A DNA stretch of 64,000 bases from Novosphingobium aureum (lineage in GTDB: Bacteria; Pseudomonadota; Alphaproteobacteria; Sphingomonadales; Sphingomonadaceae): contig NZ_JADZGI010000001.1 in NCBI RefSeq assembly GCF_015865035.1, positions 2,542,001 through 2,606,000 on the forward strand, written 5' to 3'. A program made the translations under genes and the position numbers. Positions 1 through 7,413 of this stretch are shown in pieces. The notes under the pieces were generated by a model that worked only from the letters and a program-made list of their open reading frames with translations, did no database searches and had not been told where the DNA came from. Within the stretch, counting starts at the first letter, position 1. Each line of letters begins with the position of its first letter.

Positions 1-871
1 CGGCCACTTCGTGAACGTTGCAGGTGCGCAGCGAAGCGGGGTTTGCCGCGAATTCCTTGGACACCACGACCTCGTAAGGCAGGTGCACGGTGCAGCCGCT
101 CTTGTCGGCTGCCTCGAGGATCGCATTGGCGGTGTCGGTCAGGTCATGCTCGCACAGCGACTTGCCGACATCGACGCCCTTCGCGGCGAGGAAGGTGTTG
201 GCCATGCCGCCGCCGATCATGAGGTGATCGACCTGGGTGACGAGGTGCGTGAGCACGTCGAGTTTGGACGAGACCTTGGCCCCGCCGACCAGCGCCGCGA
301 CCGGCTTCTGCGGCGTGCCGAGCGCCTTGTCGAGCGCCTCGAGTTCGGCCTGCATCGAACGGCCGGCATAGGCGGGCAGGACGTGAGCAAGTCCTTCGGT
401 CGTCGCGTGGGCGCGGTGCGCGGCGGAAAAGGCGTCGTTGACGTAGAAGTCGGCGTTGGCAGCGATCGCCTTGACCAGTTCGGGGTCGTTCTTTTCCTCG
501 CCCTTCCAGAAACGGGTGTTCTCGAGGATGGCGACGTCGCCCGCCTTGAGGATGCCGACAGACTGCGCGACCACGGGCCCCGCGATCTCGGGCACGAACA
601 TCACTTCCTTGCCGATCTCCTTCTCGACCGCGCCGACCACCATCGAGAGCGACATCGTCGAGGAACGCTCACCCTTGGGGCGGCCGAAGTGAGCCAGGAG
701 CAGGACCTTGGCGCCCTTGGCGCACAGGTCGTTGATCGTGGGAACCGCAGCGCGGATACGGGTGACGTCGGTCACGAGCCCGTCCTGCATCGGCAGGTTG
801 AGGTCCACGCGGACGAGCGCGACCTTGCCGGTCACATCGCCAAGATCATCAAGCGTCTTGAAAGCGGTCAT
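1..871 (-). CDS. pgk: phosphoglycerate kinase (3' end beyond window)
   Basis: Phosphoglycerate kinase transfers phosphate from 1,3-bisphosphoglycerate to ADP in cytosolic glycolysis. The reverse strand from the ATG at 871 reads MTAFKTLDDL, followed by the family signatures VRVDLNLP near residue 20 and HFGRPKG near residue 60, and later GGAKVSSK. About 290 codons are present. The family has roughly 395, so the C-terminal nucleotide-binding part lies left of the window. The start overlaps the stop of the upstream MOSC gene by four bases (ATGA), implying translational coupling. Together with gap upstream this is a usual sphingomonad glycolytic cluster. Identification is secure from the motifs; only the 3' end is missing. 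Confidence 0.95.
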   Translation of the reverse strand, partial: MTAFKTLDDLGDVTGKVALVRVDLNLPMQDGLVTDVTRIRAAVPTINDLCAKGAKVLLLAHFGRPKGERSSTMSLSMVVGAVEKEIGKEVMFVPEIAGPVVAQSVGILKAGDVAILENTRFWKGEEKNDPELVKAIAANADFYVNDAFSAAHRAHATTEGLAHVLPAYAGRSMQAELEALDKALGTPQKPVAALVGGAKVSSKLDVLTHLVTQVDHLMIGGGMANTFLAAKGVDVGKSLCEHDLTDTANAILEAADKSGCTVHLPYEVVVSKEFAANPASLRTCNVHEVA

Positions 872-1275
872 TCTTCTATCCTCACCTCGTCACCGACGGA
901 GATTTCCCCGTCGTCCAGCACCCGGCCCAGCACGCCGCCGCGCCAGTCCGGCGTCAGCGCGGCCATGAGCCCGGGCGCAATCTCGTCCATGCGGCTGCAT
1001 GGGTCACATTCCATGGTCGTCTCGATGCGGCAGGTCGCCCCAATGGCGATGATCCGCCCTGCCTCGCGCGGGAGGCGAAGACCGGACACGCACAGGTTGG
1101 CGCGGCGCGCATACCAGGGCAGTTCGGTGCCCGGCATGAGCGCGAGCTCCTCAAGCGCGGCAGCCCAGCTTTCCGACTCGATCAGCGCGATCTGTCGGCG
1201 CGGAACCTTCCCCTGACGCACGACGCCGCGGGAATCCCCCTGGATTCCCGCGGCGCGCGTTACGGCAGCGGACAT
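868..1275 (-). CDS. MOSC domain-containing protein
   Basis: A small protein (135 aa) of the MOSC family, the fold shared with the C-terminal domain of molybdenum cofactor sulfurases. Visible family features are the conserved cysteine region ECDPCSRM near residue 100, then WRGG, and a closing G-EISVGDEV beta segment. Stand-alone MOSC proteins are thought to bind sulfur through the conserved Cys, but their substrates are mostly unknown. The ATG at 1275 is chosen because it gives a normal length; an in-frame ATG lies four codons upstream. The gene sits between gap and pgk, 74 bp after gap, and its stop overlaps the pgk start (ATGA). A strong inverted repeat falls inside its first codons. Confidence 0.8.
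   Translation of the reverse strand: MSAAVTRAAGIQGDSRGVVRQGKVPRRQIALIESESWAAALEELALMPGTELPWYARRANLCVSGLRLPREAGRIIAIGATCRIETTMECDPCSRMDEIAPGLMAALTPDWRGGVLGRVLDDGEISVGDEVRIEE
1224..1255. repeat. 14-bp perfect inverted repeat in the MOSC 5' coding region
   Basis: Arms 1224-1237 (cgccgcgggaatcc) and 1242-1255 are exact reverse complements around a 4-base loop (ccct). In mRNA running from gap toward pgk this would form a very stable hairpin just after the MOSC start. There is no U-tract, so it is not a classic terminator. It could be a partial terminator, an RNA processing site or a translational block that sets different levels of gap and pgk. Confidence 0.6.
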
Positions 1276-1349
1276 GATCGGCTCCATCGGTGCACGCGAC
1301 GCTGCGCGTCTCGCGATGCCAAGGAGCCTGCCCGCCGCCGAATTCACCT

Positions 1350-2357
1350 TCAGAGGAACTTCGCCATCGCGCCCGCAGTGTCGAGCATGCGGTTCGAGAA
1401 GCCCCACTCGTTGTCGTACCACGACACGACGCGCACGAACTTGCCTTCCATCACCGCCGTTTCCAGGCTGTCGACGGTCGACGAGGCCGGGTAGTGGTTG
1501 AAGTCCGAGGAGACCAGCGGCTGGTCGGTGTAGGCGAGCACGCCCTTCATCGGACCTTCGGCAGCGGCCTTGAGCGCAGCGTTGATCTCCTCGACCGTGG
1601 TGTCCTTCTGGGGCACGAAGCACAGGTCGACGAGGCTGACGTTCGGGGTCGGCACGCGCACCGAGGAACCGTCGAGCTTGCCCTTAAGTTCGGGCAGCAC
1701 GAGGCCGACCGCGCGGGCAGCGCCGGTGGTGGTCGGGATCATGTTGGCGGCACCCGCACGGGCGCGGCGCAGGTCCTTGTGGATCTGGTCGAGCATGCGC
1801 TGGTCGTTGGTGTACGAGTGGATCGTGGTCATGAAGCCACGCTCGATACCGACGGTGTCGTTGAGCACCTTGGCGACGGGCGCGAGGCAGTTGGTGGTGC
1901 ACGAGGCGTTCGACACGACGATGTGATCGGCGGTCAGGGTCTCGTGGTTCACGCCGAACACGACGGTGTTGTCGACGCCGGTGGCCGGCGCCGAGATCAG
2001 GACACGCTTGGCGCCGGCGTCGAGGTGGGGCTGCGAGGCCTCCTTCGACTGGAAGATACCGGTGCACTCGAGCACGATGTCGATGCCCTGCGCCGCGTGG
2101 GGCAGCTTGGCCGGATCACGCTCGGCAGTGACGGTGATGTCCTTGCCGTTGACGGTGATCTTGCCTTCGCCGGCCTCGACGGTGCCCGGGAAACGGCCGT
2201 GCGTGGTGTCGAAACCGAAGAGGAGCGCATTCGACTTGGTGTCGGCCAGGTCATTGATCGAGACCAGTTCGAGACCGCAATCGGGGCGTTCAAGAATGGC
2301 GCGGGCTACAAGCCGCCCGATACGTCCGAAACCGTTGATCGCAACCTTGGTCGCCAT
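1350..2357 (-). CDS. gap: glyceraldehyde-3-phosphate dehydrogenase
   Basis: Oxidises glyceraldehyde-3-phosphate to 1,3-bisphosphoglycerate with NAD in the cytosol. The protein (335 aa) begins [15 protein letters not shown] with the dinucleotide-binding glycines at residues 9-14 and carries the catalytic signature SNASCTTNC with the nucleophile at Cys153; WYDNEWG near the C-terminus is also family-typical. The ATG at 2357 is preferred over a TTG six bases upstream because an AGGAGG ribosome site lies at a proper distance. The gene starts 16 bp after the transketolase stop, so tkt-gap (and probably MOSC-pgk) form one transcript. Length is normal for the family. Confidence 0.97.
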   Translation of the reverse strand: MATKVAINGFGRIGRLVARAILERPDCGLELVSINDLADTKSNALLFGFDTTHGRFPGTVEAGEGKITVNGKDITVTAERDPAKLPHAAQGIDIVLECTGIFQSKEASQPHLDAGAKRVLISAPATGVDNTVVFGVNHETLTADHIVVSNASCTTNCLAPVAKVLNDTVGIERGFMTTIHSYTNDQRMLDQIHKDLRRARAGAANMIPTTTGAARAVGLVLPELKGKLDGSSVRVPTPNVSLVDLCFVPQKDTTVEEINAALKAAAEGPMKGVLAYTDQPLVSSDFNHYPASSTVDSLETAVMEGKFVRVVSWYDNEWGFSNRMLDTAGAMAKFL

Positions 2358-2372
2358 ATGCAAATCTCCTCC

Positions 2373-4361
2373 TTAGACGCTGAGTTTTTCCAGGATTTTG
2401 GGCACGATAGCTTCGGCAGTAAAGCCGAACCGCGCAAAAAGATCCTTGGCCGGGGCCGACGCGCCGAAACGGTCCAGACCGATGTTCAGGCCGCCGTTGC
2501 GGCTGAATGCGGTGATCTTCTGCCAGCCCATCGTGGTCCCGGCCTCGATCGAGACCTTGAGGATCGACGGGTCGTTGGGCAGGATCTCGTGCTTGTAGGC
2601 CTCTTCCTGGGCCTCGTAGAGCTCCATGCAGGGCATCGAGACGACGTCGGCACCGACGCCCTGTGCCTCGAGATCGTCGCGCACCTGGCAGGCCAGTTCG
2701 ACCTCCGAACCGGTAGCGACGAGGATGACCTTGCGGTCGGCCTTGGCGTGGCGCAGCGTGTAGGCACCGCGGGCCGAGAGCATCTCGCCCGAATTGCGCA
2801 GCTGCGGCAGGTTCTGGCGGGTCAGCGCGAGAACCGAAGGAGTTTCCTTCGACTGCACCGCGAGGTTCCAGCATTCCGCGGTCTCGATCACGTCGGCCGG
2901 GCGGAAAACGTAGAGGTTGGGGATCAGGCGCATCGACATGACATGCTCGACCGGCTGGTGGGTCGGGCCGTCTTCGCCCAGACCGATGCTGTCATGAGTA
3001 AGCACGTAGATCGCGCGGATCTGCTGCAGCGCCGACATGCGGATCGCGTTGCGGCAGTAATCGGAGAAGATCAGGAAGGTGCCGCCATAAGGGATCACGC
3101 CGCCGTGCAGCGCCATGCCGTTCATGGCTGCGGCCATGCCGAATTCGCGGATGCCGTAATAGACGTAGCGACCGCCGTAGTTATCCGGGGTGAACGGCTC
3201 CTGGCACTTGGCCTTGGTGTTGTTCGAGCCGGTAAGGTCGGCCGAGCCGCCGACCAGTTCGGGCATGAACGGTGCGAGCACGTTGAGGCAGTTTTCCGAG
3301 GCCTTGCGGGTCGCGACCTTGGTCTCGCCCTCGAGCCAGGAAGCGAAGGTCTGCGCGGCTTCCTCGCCCTCGGGCAGGTCGCCGGCCATGCGGCGGGTGA
3401 ACTCACCGGCCTCGGGGTGCGAAACCTTGCGCGCTTCCCACTCGGCGCGGGTCGCCGCACCGCGCTCGCCCAGCGAACGCCAGTCGGCGAGGATGTCCGA
3501 CGGGATCTCGAACGGTGCCGAGGTCCAGCCAAGGTATTCACGCGCAGCTGCGATCTCGTCGCCGCCGAGCGGAGCGCCGTGGACGTCGTGGCCACCCTGC
3601 TTGTTGGGTGCGCCCTTGCCGATCACCGTCTTGCAGGCGACGAGCGTGGGCTTGTCCGAGGCATCGGCAGCGGCCAGCGCGCGCTCGATGTCGGCGAAGT
3701 CATGGCCGTCGCACTCGAACACGTCCCAGCCCGAAGCCTTGTAGCGGGCCTTGATGTCCTCGCTGGTCGAAAGCGAGGTATCGCCGTCGATGGTGATGTT
3801 GTTGTCGTCCCACAGCACCTTGAGGCGCGCGAGCTTGAGGGTACCGGCAAGGCCAACGGCCTCGTGGTTGATGCCTTCCATCAGGCAGCCGTCGCCGGCG
3901 ATGACCCAGGTCTTGTGGTCGACCAGATCGTCACCGAAGGTCGCGTTGAGCTGGCGCTCGGCCATGGCCATGCCCACCGCCATCGCGAAGCCCTGGCCGA
4001 GCGGACCGGTGGTGCACTCGACGCCCTCGATCAGGAAGTTCTCGGGGTGGCCTGCGCAGACCGAGCCGAACTGGCGGAAATTGCGGATGTCGTCCATCGT
4101 CGGGCTGGCGTAACCGGTGAGATGGAGCAACGAATAGATCAGCATCGAGCCGTGACCGGCCGAAAGCACGAAGCGGTCGCGGTCGGCCCACTTGGGCGCA
4201 GCGGGATCGAACTTCAGGAACTTCGCGAAGAGCACGGTGGCGACGTCGGCCATGCCCATCGGCATGCCGGGATGGCCCGAGTTCGCAGCCTGGACCGCAT
4301 CCATGGAGAGGGCACGGATGGCATTGGCCATCGGGGCGAGACGGTCGGCAGCAAGGGTCAT
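2373..4361 (-). CDS. tkt: transketolase
   Basis: Thiamine-diphosphate enzyme of the non-oxidative pentose phosphate pathway, moving two-carbon ketol units between sugar phosphates. The 662-aa length is standard. The N-terminus has ANSGHPGMPMG, the ThDP/Mg motif GDGCLMEG starting near residue 156 with NN near 187, and the pyrimidine-domain region GLGEDGPTHQPVEH that marks transketolases. First gene of the minus-strand tkt-gap-MOSC-pgk cluster. It diverges from the zapA module, with a 232-bp intergenic region (4362-4593) that must hold its promoter; I could not pick out a convincing -35/-10 pair there. Confidence 0.97.
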   Translation of the reverse strand: MTLAADRLAPMANAIRALSMDAVQAANSGHPGMPMGMADVATVLFAKFLKFDPAAPKWADRDRFVLSAGHGSMLIYSLLHLTGYASPTMDDIRNFRQFGSVCAGHPENFLIEGVECTTGPLGQGFAMAVGMAMAERQLNATFGDDLVDHKTWVIAGDGCLMEGINHEAVGLAGTLKLARLKVLWDDNNITIDGDTSLSTSEDIKARYKASGWDVFECDGHDFADIERALAAADASDKPTLVACKTVIGKGAPNKQGGHDVHGAPLGGDEIAAAREYLGWTSAPFEIPSDILADWRSLGERGAATRAEWEARKVSHPEAGEFTRRMAGDLPEGEEAAQTFASWLEGETKVATRKASENCLNVLAPFMPELVGGSADLTGSNNTKAKCQEPFTPDNYGGRYVYYGIREFGMAAAMNGMALHGGVIPYGGTFLIFSDYCRNAIRMSALQQIRAIYVLTHDSIGLGEDGPTHQPVEHVMSMRLIPNLYVFRPADVIETAECWNLAVQSKETPSVLALTRQNLPQLRNSGEMLSARGAYTLRHAKADRKVILVATGSEVELACQVRDDLEAQGVGADVVSMPCMELYEAQEEAYKHEILPNDPSILKVSIEAGTTMGWQKITAFSRNGGLNIGLDRFGASAPAKDLFARFGFTAEAIVPKILEKLSV

Positions 4362-4593
4362 CTTAATGGGCTCCGGAAAACGGATTTAAGCAGGATGATT
4401 CGGACTTGCCGACCCCCTTTAGGGCGAGCCGCCATCCCGTCAAGTTCAGCCCCGGAATTGGGCGAATACCCCGAGTAATAAGACCGTAACAGCCCCTAGT
4501 CTCTCATTGCATTACCCTTATGCACCCCAGACGCTTGTGCACAACCCCGCAAACCGTCCTTGCCTTGCCAGCCCGGTACGATAGCGAGACGGC

Positions 4594-4824
4594 ATGGAAG
4601 AGACAGCCCGTGCAGACGCGCTCGCCTTGGCCTTGCGCAGGATCGAAGCCGCGCTGGTGCGGCTGGAAAGCGCCAGCACAAGCCTGTGCGAGCGTCACGC
4701 CGCACTGGGTCAGCGCCACCGAGCCCTCAAGAACAACGTCGCGGAAGCGCTTGGCGAGATCGATGTGCTGATCGCAGCGACCAGGCCTGCGACATCTCCA
4801 GGCGAAAAGGAGGACGCAGCATGA
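4594..4824 (+). CDS. small coiled-coil-like hypothetical protein upstream of zapA
   Basis: A 76-aa acidic, Ala/Leu/Arg-rich protein (MEETARADAL...) with heptad-like helical character throughout. No catalytic motif, signal peptide or membrane segment is visible. Its TGA overlaps the zapA ATG (ATGA at 4821-4824), so the two are translationally coupled. Small coiled-coil proteins are often found just before zapA in alphaproteobacteria; a role with ZapA in division is inferred from position only. The ATG at 4594 is the first in frame. Confidence 0.75.
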   Translation: MEETARADALALALRRIEAALVRLESASTSLCERHAALGQRHRALKNNVAEALGEIDVLIAATRPATSPGEKEDAA

Positions 4825-5159
4825 GCAACGTCTCCCTCGAAATCGGTGGGCGCAGCTTCACCGTGGCCTGCGGGGCGGGCGAGGAAGAGCATGTCGCCCA
4901 GCTTGGACGCGAAATCGATGCGCGCGTCACCCAGTCGGGGACGCGCGGCCTGTCCGAACCGCGCATGCTGCTATTCGCCGCCCTGCTGCTCGCCGACGAA
5001 GTTCACGAACTCAAGGCGATGACAGCCACCGAGCCGCAGCCGGCAGAGGACGACACCGGGACCATCGTCGCCGAGACACTAAACATGCTTGCCACACGCA
5101 TCGAAAATCTTGCCCAACTGGTCGAAAGCGGCCTTGAGTACGAGACTGCGGATCACTAG
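4821..5159 (+). CDS. zapA: cell division protein ZapA
   Basis: ZapA binds FtsZ filaments and promotes Z-ring bundling at midcell. The 112-aa protein starts MSNVSLEIGGRSFTV, the typical beta-hairpin opening of ZapA, then a region like EEHVAQLGREIDARV, and ends in a long helix (AETLNMLATRIENLAQLVE). An AAGGAGG-like ribosome site lies inside the preceding gene, and the ATG overlaps that gene's stop. Placement directly before a 6S RNA candidate and 5-formyltetrahydrofolate cyclo-ligase is the classical proteobacterial arrangement, which supports the call. Confidence 0.9.
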   Translation: MSNVSLEIGGRSFTVACGAGEEEHVAQLGREIDARVTQSGTRGLSEPRMLLFAALLLADEVHELKAMTATEPQPAEDDTGTIVAETLNMLATRIENLAQLVESGLEYETADH

Positions 5160-5162
5160 TTA

Positions 5163-5300
5163 GGCCCTTGACGGGATCTGCCCGACACGTGCCGTTCGAA
5201 CATCCCTGAGGCTATAAGCAAATCCAAGGGGGCTGTCCCTGCCCGGATCCTGGTCCGACGCACATGGTCCCCACCTGACGTGAAGGCGTCAGAGGATTTC
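5163..5300 (+). ncRNA. ssrS: probable 6S RNA
   Basis: The 154-bp gap between zapA and the cyclo-ligase gene is where proteobacteria keep 6S RNA, which binds the RNA polymerase holoenzyme and represses sigma-70 promoters in stationary phase. The sequence can fold with a closing stem between about 5166-5173 (ccttgacg) and 5287-5295 (cgtcagagg), and with largely complementary inner arms. A covariance search was not possible, so the call rests on synteny plus visible pairing; the exact ends are estimates. Confidence 0.6.
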
Positions 5301-5313
5301 TAGGAAACGATCC

Positions 5314-5919
5314 ATGGTGGACCCGTCACCCCCTAACCTCCTTTCCGATCGCAAGGCGCAGCTTCGCCGCATCTTTCGCGCCATGCGCACTGCTCATGTC
5401 GGATCGCTGCATCCGGGAATGCGCGCCCTGATTCTCAGCCGCCCGCCAGCCCCGCTGGTCGAGCGCGTGCCCGAAGGCGCCACCGTCGGTCTCTATTATC
5501 CGCTCGGCGCCGAAGCGCCCTCGCTGGGATGGGCGCGCTGGCTGGCCGAGAACGGGCGCCGCATCGCGCTGCCCTGGTTCGCAGGACGCGGGAGCGCGAT
5601 GCAGTTCAGGGTCTGGGACAATCCCTTCGACGAGACCCGGCTCGATCCAGGCCCCTATCGCGCGCCGCAACCCGATGCGCAGGCCGAACTGGTGACACCC
5701 GAATTCGTGATCGTGCCGCTGATCGCCTTCACCGCCGAAGGCCAGCGCCTCGGCCAGGGCGGCGGCCACTACGACCGCTGGCTGGCAGAGCACCCCGACA
5801 CGCGGGCCATCGGTCTGGGCTGGGACTGCCAGCTGACCGAGGAACTGCCACTCGAACCCCATGACCAGCCACTCGAGGCGGTGGTCACGCCGACCCGCAT
5901 CTACGAGGGAGCGCACTGA
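5314..5919 (+). CDS. 5-formyltetrahydrofolate cyclo-ligase
   Basis: ATP-dependent conversion of 5-formyl-THF to 5,10-methenyl-THF in one-carbon metabolism. The 201-aa protein carries the family signature GQGGGHYDRW at residues 147-156, the upstream FVIVPLIAFT strand, and an N-terminal basic helix. The ATG at 5314 directly follows the 6S RNA candidate, matching the ssrS-ygfA linkage of enterobacteria. The next gene (DUF2842) starts three bases after its stop, so the two are co-transcribed. Confidence 0.93.
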   Translation: MVDPSPPNLLSDRKAQLRRIFRAMRTAHVGSLHPGMRALILSRPPAPLVERVPEGATVGLYYPLGAEAPSLGWARWLAENGRRIALPWFAGRGSAMQFRVWDNPFDETRLDPGPYRAPQPDAQAELVTPEFVIVPLIAFTAEGQRLGQGGGHYDRWLAEHPDTRAIGLGWDCQLTEELPLEPHDQPLEAVVTPTRIYEGAH

Positions 5920-5921
5920 TC

Positions 5922-6137
5922 TTGCGCGAGACACCGACCTGGCGAATTCCCGTTGGCGTCCTCGGCCTGTGCATTGCACTGGCAGTCTATGCCCTTATCG
6001 TCGCACGCTACGTTCATCCGGCGATCTCGACCTGGCACACGCTGTTTCAGGCGCCGGTCTACCTTGCGCTGGGCATAGTCTGGATACTGCCGCTCAAGCG
6101 CTTCCTGATCTGGATGGAGACCGGCCGCTGGGGCTGA
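5922..6137 (+). CDS. DUF2842 membrane protein
   Basis: A 71-aa protein with two transmembrane helices: about residues 10-30 (GVLGLCIALAVYALIVAR) and 42-60 (APVYLALGIVWILPL), ending FLIWMETGRWG, a conserved C-terminal motif of the DUF2842 family of alphaproteobacteria. Function is unknown. Start is a TTG at 5922, two bases after the upstream stop; no alternative ATG would keep the first helix. The position after the cyclo-ligase gene is conserved in sphingomonads. Confidence 0.8.
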   Translation: MRETPTWRIPVGVLGLCIALAVYALIVARYVHPAISTWHTLFQAPVYLALGIVWILPLKRFLIWMETGRWG

Positions 6138-6162
6138 TGCCCTTTGGCGGCGCCTGCCTTCG

Positions 6163-6873
6163 ATGACGGACTTTCCCGCAAGCAACCGGGAGCATCCACT
6201 CGACCGCCCCGCCCGCTCTGCACTCGCCGAGCGACAATCCAGCCTCGCCATCTGCGAGGGCAAGGCGCGGCGCTTCGACCCCGCCTATGGCGTTTTTGCA
6301 GCCATCGAAGACGAGAGCGAAGCCGCCCTCACCGATCTTGGCAGGCTGATCGCCCGGCTCGGTGACGTTGCCATGCTCGAGATCTCGCCGCCCGAACAGG
6401 GCCCCGGCTTCACCCTCGCTTCGCAGGCACTCGGCGTCCAGATGGTTGCCACGACCCTTTCTCCGGCACGATCCACCCCGCCAGCAGCACTGGTGCCGCT
6501 CGGACCGCAGGATCACGCGGAGATGCTCGCGCTGGCGACGCTGACCGAGCCCGGCCCGTTCTTCGCGCGCACGCCGCTCCTGGGTGATTTCTACGGGGTC
6601 AGGATCGAAGGTCGCCTTGTCGCCATGGCCGGCGAGCGCATGCGGCCTCCGGGCCACTGCGAGGTCAGCGGCGTCTGCACGCATCCCGAGTTTCGTGGCC
6701 ACGGCTTCGCAGGCGCCCTCATGCGCCTCGTCGCCGCGCGCATCCTCGATCGCGGCGAAGTGCCGTTCCTCCACGCCTATGCGGACAACCACGGCGCCAT
6801 CGCGCTCTACGAGACGCTGGGCTTTCGCCTGCGCCGTGAAGTGCTGATGAACCGGCTCACACGCGCAGCCTGA
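6163..6873 (+). CDS. GNAT family N-acetyltransferase
   Basis: The 236-aa protein has a C-terminal Gcn5-related acetyltransferase domain: VSGVCTHPEFRGHGFAGALM around residues 168-187 is the acetyl-CoA pyrophosphate loop (R-x-G-x-G/A pattern), followed by HAYADNHGAIALYETLGF, the usual alpha4-beta region of the FR47-like subgroup. The first ~100 residues are a divergent, possibly non-catalytic half. Substrate unknown. It follows DUF2842 by 25 bp and is probably the last gene of the zapA transcript; a hairpin terminator lies at 6929-6950. Confidence 0.85.
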   Translation: MTDFPASNREHPLDRPARSALAERQSSLAICEGKARRFDPAYGVFAAIEDESEAALTDLGRLIARLGDVAMLEISPPEQGPGFTLASQALGVQMVATTLSPARSTPPAALVPLGPQDHAEMLALATLTEPGPFFARTPLLGDFYGVRIEGRLVAMAGERMRPPGHCEVSGVCTHPEFRGHGFAGALMRLVAARILDRGEVPFLHAYADNHGAIALYETLGFRLRREVLMNRLTRAA

Positions 6874-6928
6874 CGCGCTCTGCCCTGCGGGCGCGTTGCA
6901 GCGCGATCCATTCTTTCCAGAAAAGAAA

Positions 6929-6950
6929 AGGCCGGGCGTTAACCCGGCCT
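6929..6950 (-). terminator. bidirectional hairpin terminator
   Basis: Arms aggccggg (6929-6936) and cccggcct (6943-6950) pair perfectly around a 6-base loop. On the minus strand the stem is followed by a T-rich run, so it best serves the tRNA-Asp pair. It may also end the zapA-to-acetyltransferase transcript from the other side. Confidence 0.65.
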
Positions 6951-6987
6951 ACTTGGCTTTTGCGGAACCACTTTCCGGGGTGGAAAG

Positions 6988-7064
6988 TGGCGCGAGTGAC
7001 GGGACTCGAACCCGCGACCTTCGGCGTGACAGGCCGACACTCTAACCAACTGAGCTACACCCGC
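6988..7064 (-). tRNA. tRNA-Asp (GTC), copy 1
   Basis: Reverse strand folds as a 77-nt tRNA: acceptor stem GCGGGTG/CACTCGC, D-arm AGCTCAGTTGGTTAGAGT, anticodon loop containing GTC, T-arm with GGTTCGAGTCC, discriminator G and an encoded CCA. Identical in sequence to the second copy at 7136-7212, 71 bp upstream in transcription, with which it is probably co-transcribed. Confidence 0.97.
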
Positions 7065-7135
7065 GCAGCCATTTCGAAACCGGTCGAACCGGTTTGATGT
7101 TTTCGCCCCGGTTGCCCGGAACTGTTTTTCCCAAG

Positions 7136-7212
7136 TGGCGCGAGTGACGGGACTCGAACCCGCGACCTTCGGCGTGACAGGCCGACACTCTAACCAACTG
7201 AGCTACACCCGC
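7136..7212 (-). tRNA. tRNA-Asp (GTC), copy 2
   Basis: Same 77-nt sequence as the tRNA at 6988-7064, including CCA and anticodon GTC. It is the promoter-proximal copy. The spacer between the copies (7065-7135) is unrelated to the tRNA sequence. Confidence 0.97.
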
Positions 7213-7250
7213 GTACTTGCGTAAGCGTCTGCGTCCGCTTGGGAGCCGCG

Positions 7251-7279
7251 CCACTAGGCCAGCCTCACCATGGTGTCAA
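7251..7279 (-). promoter_or_regulatory. candidate promoter of the tRNA-Asp pair
   Basis: A consensus -35 TTGACA (reverse complement of 7274-7279) is followed after 17 bp by TAGTGG (7251-7256), about 40 bp before the first tRNA. The -10 matches the E. coli consensus poorly, so this is a moderate call that rests on the -35 and the location. Confidence 0.4.
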
Positions 7280-7375
7280 CTGGATTGAAACAAGTCGCTG
7301 CATTTTTTTGTGCGACCCGCTCGGGGGATGCGACGAGGCCCGCAATTTCCCGTTTCCGGGCCTTGCAGGCATGAC

Positions 7376-7406
7376 GCCGGGACAGGAGCATCGCCCCTGC
7401 CCCGGC
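7376..7406 (-). terminator. hairpin downstream of the bkd operon
   Basis: Eleven-base arms at 7376-7386 and 7396-7406 pair with a single mismatch (G-U in RNA) just 8 bp beyond the E2 stop codon. There is no long U-tract, so termination efficiency is uncertain. A second GC-rich hairpin follows at about 7337-7362. Confidence 0.45.
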
Positions 7407-7413
7407 ACAAATT

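Noticed and set aside
11..1216. A 401-codon plus-strand frame at the left edge
   Set aside because: Shadow of pgk and the MOSC gene on the opposite strand, with typical antisense composition.
1290..4478. A plus-strand open frame of over 1000 codons opposite gap and tkt
   Set aside because: It is antisense to two certain genes, is rich in Arg/Gly/His/Val as expected for the mirror of high-GC coding DNA, and shows no domain.
7042..7254. A 70-codon minus-strand frame across tRNA-Asp
   Set aside because: Overlaps the tRNA on the same strand; its peptide (GVAQLVRVSACHAEG-like) is a common false tRNA translation.
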